64,000 bases of DNA from Balanoglossus misakiensis (taxonomy: Eukaryota > Hemichordata). Where the stretch lies: assembly GCA_040954595.2 (NCBI GenBank), contig CM082582.2:8122001-8186000 (forward strand), in the 5' to 3' direction. The translations under genes and the position numbers were made by a program. Each line of letters begins with the position of its first letter. Position 1 is the first letter of the stretch. This document shows, piece by piece, positions 42,701 through 54,700 of this stretch. Below the pieces are notes generated by a model that had not been told where the DNA came from, searched no databases, and saw only the letters and a program-made list of their open reading frames with translations.

Positions 42701-45700
42701 TTAGATTTATTGATTGCATTCAAGTCCACTTTACAGAATAATATTTCCAATTGAAAGAAAAGTGGTGTTAAAGGGCACGCTATGCCTGTTTCCAGACATA
42801 TTATTTCAATGTTGGTCTACAGTCTGAATAGACAGTGAAGTGTGTACAAGCAAAAAACACCAGACATTTACAGCACATGCTGCCATAAAACAAATTAGTT
42901 TATGTGATGAATGTGACTCTAGCAGATGTTGAAAGCCAGACCTATAGGGGGGGGGGGGGGGGTTAATTTATATTCCAAAAAATAGATATTGAAAATGAAA
43001 TATATATTTACCCAGAAATGTAAACCTGAAAGCTATGACTGTACAAGGCCAAACTGGATGACTGGTTCTTTTCATTATCCGGTGGTTTAGTTTTCACTTT
43101 CACAACTCCACTCAACTGTATCAGGGTGTATTGACAGATTAGTGAGTGGGATGTCTTCACAGTGACCTTTGACTCCGGATGGCAAGATGACTCAACAAGT
43201 TGCGTGGACGAATCTTCTAATGTGTGTTCTAGATATTGCGTTTAGCAGTGTATACAAAGATGCTCCACTTGAGATTCAAAAGATTCCTGTAACCACCCTG
43301 TGTGTTTCAGAAGTTGGCCTTGGAATTCCATTAGTGCAATATATAAACTTCACTTCAGTCTGACAAGGGGGGACTGTGATATCTTGTCAAATATTTTTGT
43401 GTACCATCATGACTGATACCATTTTCAGGGGTGCCAGTCACCCCCTTGGCCAATTACTAGGGGCAAATATTTTCGGGTGCACCCCAAAATATGGCCGCCA
43501 ATGAATGTAGATATCAAGATAGTTAAACAGTCGTTAATTCTTCTGGTATTCACCCATGAACGGCATTAAAGTTTAATACCACTGTAATTCTATAATCAGG
43601 TCGGTGTACTGTTCTAACCCGCATACTTTGACTTACAGTTTATTCAGGCAGCGTCTGGATACTTATACAGCCGTTTATTTTTAGTTCCCCATCGCATCCG
43701 ACCACCACCGACCAGCATAGAGAGAATGCTAGTTACTTGTACAGGTAGCGGTCGTGGTGTACCATTTCTGTTTCAGCCCGGCTCCTATTACCCCTGATTG
43801 GGTTAATGGCTGATTCTCAGTAATGGCAATTTAGTCCGGGCATCAATCTCAATTAAACGGCAGCAATGCATCCATTGCGAAAATAGACTGTTTAAGAACT
43901 AAGGCTCAGCTTTTATCATCAAGGTCGGCTTGCCCTTGGCAGTGCCCTGCACAGCTGGCAGCTGGAGCAGTTAATGAGTGGTTCAGGGCCAAACCTTACG
44001 GTCTGCTGGCTGAGTCGTGGGGCTTTGGGGTGTCAGTCAATGACGTAAGACTGCAGAGCGGACCTACTTTCACCAGGGAAGAAAGCATTGACACAGGGGC
44101 ATGTGAGGCTGACACAGCGCGCAGAACATGCGGTGCATTCCATTAGTCTGATAAGCGATGACGCTGAGGCCAAGAAATGAGATGTAATTGGGCGTCTGCT
44201 GATGATGTTGCTACTGGATACACGCACAGAAATGTGATCACATCATGCTGGCAATAACAACAGCCAATTTCTGCGTCTGATTTCTTCTATATATTTACTG
44301 TAAACTGGGAAATTTGAAGTAAAAATTGAACCTGTTTGGAGAGTTTGAAACCTCACAACACCCTCTTGTGATGATCTAATAATGGTACTGTGCCGTGCCT
44401 GAGAAATAATTGTAGTCTTTCAGTACGGTAATAGTATAACTGCGTTGACCAATTGTAGATATAAACCACTTGACCAGATGAGCTTGTTTGCACCTGCTGA
44501 TCTCAAGGTTATCTCCTTGTATGTCATTGTCAGCCCCCGGATTCCAAAGTTACCAGCTCAGCTGTATTGTGCTGATGGTCTGTGCATAACTATCAGCCTT
44601 CCTGATTTACTTGGAAACATGCGGAATGAGCTGCCTCTGGAAAAGGTCTTGCACGAAAGACGAGCGATAAGCATCGAGAGGGAAAATATATAATCCCTAG
44701 CGATTGCGTCAGTCGACTTCACCACTTGAATTGCAATTGACATCATTGCGTGACGATAAAACAATCCAATTCCACGTACAGTGGGGAAAACGTCACTGTT
44801 GAAATGAAGGATTTCGTTGTATCTCTCATAAAGTCTAAATCATATTTGGGGTTTATAGTTTGCGTGTGATGGGTAAATTTATATGTATTGAGACGCAGTG
44901 CAGGTTCTGTACCAGCAGATGTCTGTAGGTGTACCCATTATTGCACACAGCATATAGCGGCGATCAAAACAAAGTCATGACCATGACTGTGGCTGTGGCT
45001 GAGCCACTTGCATTTAAGTAGTACAGTTTAAAAGCCACTGATCAGTCCACTGGTACATTAACATCTCACTCAGTCGCGAGTTAATAACACACACAAAAAA
45101 CTGGCCCAAAGGACAATTTCCATGAAATGTCACTGCTGGGATTGGCATTTTACTCACAAATATGGGACTGCCCACCTGGAGCTTTCGTATGACAATGTTG
45201 AATAAAACAGAGCGATTACGCGGTTTTCATCACCGCGGAAATACTTAGATGATTCTTGAGGTTTTAATACTCAATCTCTGACGTCAGTTGTGACCTTCTT
45301 CGCGAGTGCAGATAGTTTATTGGCATTGTCATGTAAAATAGGCATATTGCTGAAATGAGCCAAATTTCAGGTTTTGCTATATATGTATTTTTATAACATT
45401 GGTTATCATTTGGCTGGTCTTATTCATTTTAGTAAGAGGCGGGGGTTATTGCTTAAACATATCGCATAGTCAATCACACTAAAGAAATGAATGACAAACC
45501 AGCTTGTCTGCGTTGCTGCGTGACGTCTTGAAAGCTAAATCGCTGTGTTCTAAATATTTGGGTATAAAAATATAAAACTAATATTTTGAAAGTTTACAGT
45601 GGTTGAATGATGGATACTAGGCTTGTATTAACACTCACCACAGCTGCATTGATGTTTAATTTCCGATGTTATCGAGTTTGTGTTTAATGTGTGTGGGCTG

Positions 45701-48700
45701 AATGTCAAGTGTTTTCTGCCCCAAAACGATACTCACCCAAATGTCAAAGTACTATTTTATATCGAGTGAAAAAAATGCATTTCGTGTTGATGAACCACAG
45801 ATCAGGTGTTCTGATATTTATTTGTGTCTCGCTATTGGTCAGGCTTTTTGACGTGCTCAATTTTTCTGACCCCCGCAGATCAAATCAAACTGAATTGGAT
45901 TAGTTTCTGGCGCAGTTTAATAAATAAAAAGGCGTTCTGTAATGTCTGTATCGAGTGGTGATGTTTGGAATCAGCTCAAGGTCACTACATTGCGGATATT
46001 CATTGGTGTGTTTTATGAAATGGAATTTGAAACATTGATTTGTTGTATTGCGTGGCACTTAATATGGAGGCGATCTTTTACGGTAAATAAAGTGAAGGCT
46101 CTCATGAGAAATGGAATCGCCATGCTTTGAGCAAGTGGCTGGGAAATATGCCATGAAAAGTTTATGTCTTGAGATTTATGTTAAACATGTAGGTTGTTAC
46201 GATATCTAAATTATGAAATAAGCCATTGATATTCATCTTTCAGTACAGAGTAAACACACATCTTATTTTAATCATCTAAGTTTCATCATAATCATAAAAC
46301 CAGTCCTTAAATATTTATTCAGTATCTTATTTTTCTCTGGTATTTTAAATAATGAGTTTTAAAAAAGTGGAGGTGACATTTTTGTGGAATAAAAACCCTC
46401 TAAATATATCTGTTCTTTCTTCTTATCCCGACAGCGTTCCATTTGACGGAAAAATTGGCGAAGATTTTCCCCGAGAGTTGTCTGCTGATCATCTTGGGTA
46501 TTGTGGTCGGGGTGGTCATCTATTTTGCTGCCAAAGACAATGTGCTGGACTACACTCTGGACAGCGACACTTTCTTCCTGTTTCTGCTTCCGCCCATCGT
46601 GCTGGAAGCCGGATATTTTATGCCAAACAGGTCCTTCTTTGATAACATTGGGACTATTCTCCTCTATGCAGTTGTCGGAACACTTTTCAATTGTTTTTGC
46701 ATCGGTGCCTCGCTGTACGGAATCGTGTCGCTTGGATGGGTGTCGGTGCCGATGGACCTTTTGGACTGCCTGGTGTTCAGCAGTCTCATCTCGGCCGTAG
46801 ATCCCGTAGCAGTACTAGCCGTTTTTGAAGAAGTTCACGTCAATGAAGTTCTGTATATTTTGGTGTTTGGTGAATCTTTACTCAATGATGCAGTCACTGT
46901 GGTAAGTACGAGTGGCAAGGAAAAAACGAGACATGCATGCACGACATGAAGTCTTTATTGTGACATCATCTCTTGATGCTCGAAAGTCACTAGCTGTTCT
47001 TTTGTTGTCATAAGCAAACATGTCACAACCATTTTGTTGGAGACATTGCAGTGTTGAGTTTGTATAGAAGAGCCATAAAACAGCATCACAGGCACGTTTC
47101 TACGCTCAAAGCCGCGGTCTACAGGCCAGTGACCTTCCCAGGATTTGAATGCAGGCAACGCATCCTCTCTCAAGGAATGCTCAAGAAAAATTTTCCATCA
47201 TCAGTAGCTTGCATGGAAGATCATTTGTAAGTTGGTCATGCCTGGAGACAGGGCCTGTTGATTAAAGAAAAGTCTCTTATCGGATGACTGGTGATTTACG
47301 GAATTTTTTTAGTTCTGACGAAATGACTCGGCTGACCTACCGAGAGGCACGGGTATTGATCTGCTTGTTGGCCCGTCTCTAGACTTAATGAATGTTGCCG
47401 TAGATTTATAAATTATGGCGTCTACGATGCATCTGGTGCCTGGGTGATCAATACAGCAATCCATCTCGGGGGTCAATAATACCACTACAGTGTCAATGAG
47501 GTCAATAAGTGGGTCTGTGTCGTTGAGGTCAGACGTGAGTACAAAACAGACAGGTGAACAAGTAGAACAATGTCTCAGAAGACATTTATGGCTAACTTTC
47601 ACCGCCAAAACCAGCTTGTTGCCATCGTTCAAAAAATTAATCTTCATAACTTTTTCCACATTATTGTAACAGATGTCATTCAATTATTTTGATGTTTTAA
47701 TTCAAAGGAAGTCCTTTTGATCGACACAGATTATGACAATGTTGACTGAATGGGAGTTCTGCTTTTGCGCTGATATTATCTCTGAAATATTGCCAGAGAT
47801 TGTCAGAACCCCAGGTGCAGTCAGTGTATCTTCCTGCGTCATCACCGCATTTCTGTTGTTATGTACACACTGCTAATCAGACACATCATACAACCAACGC
47901 ACCACACCTGTTGAGTCACACCTGAAAATTCAAACAACCCAAAAATATCTTTAACCCTTCCTAACCATAGAAAATAATGGGTTTGGACTGAACCATGGTT
48001 GTTGAAAGGGTTGTTTGGTTACAGAATTCTAATTCAGGAACTTGATTGAAATTATTCTATGTATCACTCAGCCAAAGATGTGTTTTCAAGTGTCGTGAAT
48101 ACTTAAGCTATTTTTGTACGCTGTTGCAATGACGTTCGTAAACTCATTATAGAGTAGCAGTAGGTGGAACTTCCAAACATGGTTACATGTATGTCTTTTT
48201 TCATGACAACACATTTTTGTGTGACAATTGTATCAATACTTCAGTGGAATTCAAGTATTCTCGGGTATCGATTGATTAATAAACAGCAATGCTGTAAATC
48301 TGTTCTTCAATTATTTTTAACTTTATGACAGTTTTATATAAATAGTGGCATAATTCATAATGTTAACCCTTTCACCACCATGGTTTGGTCCAACTCCATT
48401 GTTTCCTATGGTTTAGTAGGACCTCTATACAAGGAAATGGGTCTGCCTGTTCAATGGAACAGCAGAGAATATTGGTCTAATGCTTCATTAGATATCTGCA
48501 CCTAACATGTCTTGTATATTAGCGTTTACACCCCCACACAATCAACCCCCACGCACTTTGCACCTGTGGGAAAATGAATAAATTGTCCATCACACCAAAA
48601 CCACAGGCAAGATTGAGCATCATCAAATAGTTAGATTCTCAGTGACAAGAAAAAACCCTCAGCGAATTCATAAATTGTCATGATGCAGCGAGTGTAATCT

Positions 48701-51700
48701 GTCACGCATTTGTTTGAACACATCAATCATAAACCCATCTGTGTGCTATAAATGGTGTGCTATCTACTGTTTCTTTTTCTTATCCAAAAAGATGCGATGA
48801 AAATAGTGATCAAATGTAAAACTCTCTAAGACATGTTGTCGTACGTACCATTGCAGCTCTAATACCCTTCTGCGAGGAGTTTTCTTAGTGGGCAGTTGTT
48901 TGAAATGATGTCAAGACAGCTTAGAACTTTTCAGTCGGCTGTTACCATGGTGATAAAAGTCTTGAAATAGCCTGTACCTGGGGAGTTTGGTGGCAGTTTG
49001 AAAATGACGTCGGTAATTGGAGACTGCACGCAAAATTATCATCAGTCATTTGTGCAAGTCACCTATGAACCCCAAAACACATGAATTTAAAGCAAACACG
49101 GCAATAATTCGAATGTTAAAATTGTTTAGTTTATTTATACTGCTCATGAAATGCGAAACCAGGGCAATGACTTTACTTTCACTTCGTGTTCAGAGGTTTA
49201 AATATTCATATAGTGGAAACATGAGAATTAATTGGTGAAAGATTCACTCTGTCTGGTACTATAGTACTGTTAAATTTGCAGGTGTTGATATAAAGCTTAA
49301 TATTGTGGGATTTTGGAACTGCAGAGTCTATAATTATTGACACACAGTGAATGCTAAAAAATGCTCATCAAATTCACTTTCAGTGAATACAAAATGGCCA
49401 CCAAGTTGCCATCTTGGATCACAGTGAGAACAAAATGGCCGCCAGGTGGCCATCTTGGATCACAGTGAGGACAAAATGGCCGCCAGGTGGCCATCTTGGA
49501 TTGCAATGCAAATAGATGCACAACATCAATATCCATGTTTCTTTTCTTGCAGGTGCTATATCGAATGTTCAAACAGTTTGCATCCATGGGTGCAAACAAT
49601 ATCCAGGCTGTGGACTGTGTGTTGAGCGTCACCTCCTTCTTCATCATCGGCGTCGCTGGCACCATCGTCGGCGTGGTGTGGGGACTCTTGACGGCCTTTG
49701 TGACCAAATTTACCGACCACGTGCGAGTCATTGAGCCGTTGTTCGTCTTCGTTATGAGTTACCTCTCCTACCTCACAGCAGAAATTTTTGGATTTTCAGG
49801 AATCATGTCGTAAGTATACGCGAAATATACGCAAGATCAACATCTTTATCTCGTTTTTTTGTTTTTGTCTGACAAAGTGAAGCGGGCCTAGAAATCAGAC
49901 ATACAAGATGAAATGCTTGCAGTGGTATAAATATGCGAGAAAGGGCAATGCACTGAACGTTAAAATCTTGTTAAATATTAATAGTATATAAAAGTGAGAT
50001 GGCTAATATGCCTGACTCAGTGACTGTAAAGGTTGACGACTTTCATTGTATGCCAATATGTACCAGCTGCCTTGCATGCCACACAGCTCAGAGTGGTTTC
50101 ATGAAAAAACATGTCTGGAATACGTTGATTTAACATTAAGATGTTTTTATTTTTTGTTTCAGAATTGTGTTTTGTGGTATTATCATGAAGAAGTATGTAG
50201 AAGCCAACATTTCTCAGAAATCTCACACAACCGTTAAATATTTCATGAAGATGTTGAGTAGTATCAGTGAGACCATCATCTTCATGTTTCTGGGTTTATC
50301 TGCTGTTCGTGACGACCATGTCTGGGACGTCGCATTCATTCTCTCTACCTTGTTTTTCTGCCTCTTCTATAGAGCGATAGGTAAGTTGATATTTTTAGGT
50401 ATTTTGATAAAACAAATCAGACTCTTGCACCATTTTAAAGGTGTACAGTCATCGTTGTGAATATCAACCACTGTGACAGTTATTGTGGAAAGTGGAGATC
50501 CAGCCAATCAGAATCTTTTTTTAAAGGTTGAATCTCATTTGTGGTGTTGAAAGGTGTCAAACCTGTCCGTACAACAGAATGGCAAACTGATTATGCGAAA
50601 GTGAGAAAAAGAAAATTCCAGCTGCTCTGACTGTTCAAGGAAGTCACAAAAATGTACAAATGACGCCAGCAACATCTTTATTACCACGCACACCTCGCGT
50701 TTGCACCGTACTTCTTAATACTGCTATTCACGAGGGATTTGTGTGTATGTGTGAAATGAACGTGGGTGTTCTGAAATCTGATTCCAATAAACTGCAAAAA
50801 GAAATGTATCTCGTTTCTGGGGAGACAGTTAATCTTGATAGAAAGGTAATTTACTCGGCCAGCCATGATTCCAAAGCTGTTAACCTTTAACAGAACTGAG
50901 ATGGAATATTAGTCTTGTGTGTTTGGAGAGTGGAGAGAATCTGTATATAGTCGTTGAATGTAATAATTATCTGTGATAATCAAGAAGATCCATGTCGGTA
51001 GAAAATTCCTTTTTGCTCACAAGTAACAAGTAATTACGTCAAAAACAAAAACCGACTATTGTCCCTTTAAGGCTGAATGCACGTCTGTTCTCTCTCATCA
51101 GTGTCTCTTGCTTTTGACCCGACAGGTCAAGTGGTCGACACCAAATGTCAAGACATTTTATGCCACCTGTCAAAGGAATTTTAACTGAATCAGTTTACAG
51201 AAATATGCAGTTTAGTACAGGTTCTACTCGTTGACAAGAGTATACACATGTCGCAGAATTATTGGTAACACTCACTGAGCAGTAATTACAGCTCCCCGTT
51301 GATTTTGTTGGCTTCAACCGCTTGAGAGTCAGGTGTCTTGTTATGTACCAAATTGAGTCAAAAATTCTCCAGGCCCATGTCCTATTAAATGCTTATATTA
51401 AGATGAATTATCTCAGTGAGTGCAGTACATATATCTTGTGTATCTTTTATAAAAAATTACGTGCGTCGGTGATGCATATAGTTCATATTTACTGACAGGG
51501 TTGTCGCGCTGTTGCCCATTGTGTATGCAATGCACACGTCGTTTCTTGCCAGGGGACACAAACCTTTGCATGCGTTAATGGTTAGCGACAGGCAATTTCA
51601 TTTTTTTTATGAACGAGAGGCATGTAATATAAACAAGAAAAGTGTGAAATGATTGTAAGTGATAGTCCCGGAGAGAGTTTCGACTCCTGAGGAGACAGTA

Positions 51701-54700
51701 TCAATGCCAAGGGTTTGAATTTTCTCAAATTTTAGCCATGCACTTGGATGTGGCCAGACTTTAATCTTTTTTTGTGTGTCAGAGATATCAGAGTGTCGAA
51801 TTTCAGGTGCAGACGTACAGTTCTTGAGTCGATCAGACATCGTACATGTATCTTTAATGCGAAAGAAATACTCTCATTAGACTGAAATAAATTGTGTTTC
51901 CTGTAACATGCCCGTCAGGAATAGGTTAGGTACATATACATGTAGGTAGGAAATAGGTGGGTTTTTTTTCGCATTCAAATGAAATCACCCTTGAATTTTG
52001 ACTTTTCATTTTATCTTGTGGAATTTTCTTTTAAGTAGAGAAAAAAAGTGTAGGATCAGAAATTTGAACCAAAAGTAGTTCAGGTTTAACCGGAAACACA
52101 CGTACAGAGGGCTTAAGAGTATAACTAGAATGAGCTGGAAAGTGCAATTATCGTGATCTGTCTGTCAATGAGACTTGCATTTACAGCTGCACAATGTGGA
52201 CTCTGATTGCGGGATGCCGTGACAGTCTCTGTGGCATCAGCATCGCAGTCTCCCACAGCAAGCGGCCCATTCTTAACAGATCTGCCCTCAGTGTTACTTT
52301 AAGTGCCGTTTCATCCACGACGATCTAAGAATAGAAGAAAAAATAGTGATGTCAGGGAAATGAGTACAAAGAGATCGCGACACGACCCATGCTCTCGATG
52401 TAGGTCGTGTGCTATGATGCACATACTTGTGTCATTGAAATGAACTTAAAAAGATATTAGTTGATAATCTATCTACCCAAGAGGGATTATAATCAGAATT
52501 AAACCATAGACCCCAGAGAACAATTGTTCTCTAGGGTTTATTATTGAACAAAAAATGTACAACTTGTCCGAAATAATTCAGGTCTGGTGGTGTATATGAA
52601 TGGTGCTTGAGGTTTCTGAGTGACTTGAATCAGAGACATTAGGAAATTGTTTCTCTTTTCTAGTCTTCATGCTCGATTGAACAAACCTTGAGGACAGACT
52701 CTGAAACGCGCATAATGAAAGAGAGAGACAGGGTGACACTGATCTTCTCTTCTATTTTACGTTTCATTTGTAGGTGTCATCATTCTGACAGCACTGGCTA
52801 ATCAGTTCCGTGCCATTAAAGTCAACAAAGTGGAGCAGTTCATCATGGCTTATGGTGGACTTCGCGGTGCTATAGCCTTCTCCCTGGTGGCGCTTTTAGA
52901 GGCACCGACGGAGATACTGAAAGTCAGAAAGTCGCTCTATGTGACCACTTGCATGATTGTGATATTCTTCACCGTGTTTATACAGGTGAGTTGTAGACAA
53001 GCTATGGTTGGTTGGTTGTCGCGCCATCGGTGCGTACATGCAGTTCGATTGTCCGATCATAGACACAAGTGATGGGATTGCTTTACTTTATCGCGGATTG
53101 ATTGTGTGAGTGATTAGGTGAGCAAACCTGCCTCACAGAGAGAATACAAAATCAGGCAACATCGAGGCAGAGAAATATCAGAAAATTTGCAGTGGAAGAT
53201 GCCAATACCGTACCCATTGTGTGTCGTACGTAATTTAGTGTGAGTGAATTAGTCAAGATAAGCAGGAATTGATGAGTTGTTAGCTTTGATGACTTTTTCA
53301 AATTACATGTAGATGAAGCACAAAAAATCTAATTTCTAATTTAGTTCTGTGATTGTGGAATTCCATGGGACCTTTAGACAGAAAAAAGACACCTCTAAAA
53401 ATATTCTAGTTCAGGATAGAATATTTTTCTCTCAGACTGAGACTCTAAGGAAAATCTGTAAATTTGCAAGGAATTAAAAAATATAAATGATTTCGTAAGA
53501 CAGCAGATTACACAGAAAATGTCATGTTATGTCAATATTTGTCAGAAATATATCTGTTTGATGTTCAAACAGCTGCTGTGAAGTGAAATTAAGTGTCTTG
53601 CTCCAGAATTGACAGAAATCAAACCACTTATCTTCACTGATTGTCACTGTGCTAAAAATAATCGTTTATTCTTTTGTGGTTTCTCTCAAAATGTGTGACT
53701 AGACTGTGAATAGAAATTGATGCAGAATATTTGACTGACAGTTGCATCTTCAAATTGTCAGTGAATTTAGTTTTACATTCCGCTAATTGGTGATGATTAA
53801 TTTCAGAGATGAATCGATTCATTAAGCATCATTGAGGCAAGGGCAATTGATTATTTTTACCTGCAGCCAATCAAAATCCATTGTCCTTGCTATTTGATAT
53901 TCTGTTTCGACAAGATAAAATTGTTTTTTCTTCCCAAATGCGAGAATACACTTGAAAAATTCAATGTGATTGGGTAGACAGTTAAGGTTCCCAGCAACCT
54001 ATTTATCAGATGTGAACATCGCTATGCGTATTTGTACCTGCTTTCATATGTCATCCGAAAGCTAAACTTACCAATTTAACTTCGGGATCAATAAAATCCC
54101 TGATGTCATATTGACTCTAGAATTTAGTAGAAATACATGTATATCCGATTAAGTAAAGCTACTGTAAAAAGACTGAGTTTCATAAAACTATCATGAACAT
54201 GATGACAGACAATTTCTCAGTATTAAAGATCTATGTTTTGTCTCTGACAGGGGATGACAATCAAGCCATTGGTGGACAAATTAAAAGTGAAGAGAAGCAA
54301 CAAACACAAACCAAGCATGGGTGAAAAAATATTTACAAGGGTAGGTGTTACTAACATGAATACACATGTACATGTAATTCATAATCTGTGAGAATTCTAT
54401 CAGTCAGTCACCTTCAATAAATCTTCATACTGAAATGTGTTGATTTCTCAGTTTTTGGGCAGACTACTCTTTAACTTCTGGTTGGGCTATTTATAAACAA
54501 ATTCTTAGAAAAAAGCAGTATATGATTGTTTAATTTTCCTTTGCAGTTACTAGACCATGCCATGGCTGGTATAGAAGATGTGGTTGGTTCCCATGGACAC
54601 AATTACTGGAGAGACAAGTAAGTGCACTTCTAATCTCATTTCAATCTAGACCCGAGAAGTTCTTGTACTGCGTGGCTCCCTCTAGTGGTGGGTTTGGTGC

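Larger units (their letters stand above)
39715..46434 (+). other. Intron 1 of the NHE gene
   Basis: 6.7 kb first intron. It contains the 72-bp foldback with 10-bp flanking repeats (41004-41095), two G homopolymer runs (about 40410 and 42948), short hairpins (43429-43484) and a GC-richer block with homeodomain-like sites (43770-44000). No exon seen. Confidence 0.6.
46902..49552 (+). other. Intron 2 of the NHE gene
   Basis: 2.65 kb intron with two MITE copies in opposite orientation (47951-48013 and 48363-48440) and a 41-bp tandem repeat ending 44 bases before exon 3. No exon seen. Confidence 0.65.
50381..54250 (+). other. Introns 4 and 5 of the NHE gene
   Basis: AT-rich introns on either side of exon 5. 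A MITE-like copy lies at 50435-50527 and a GC-richer block at 52160-52330. Otherwise nothing recognised. Confidence 0.55.
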
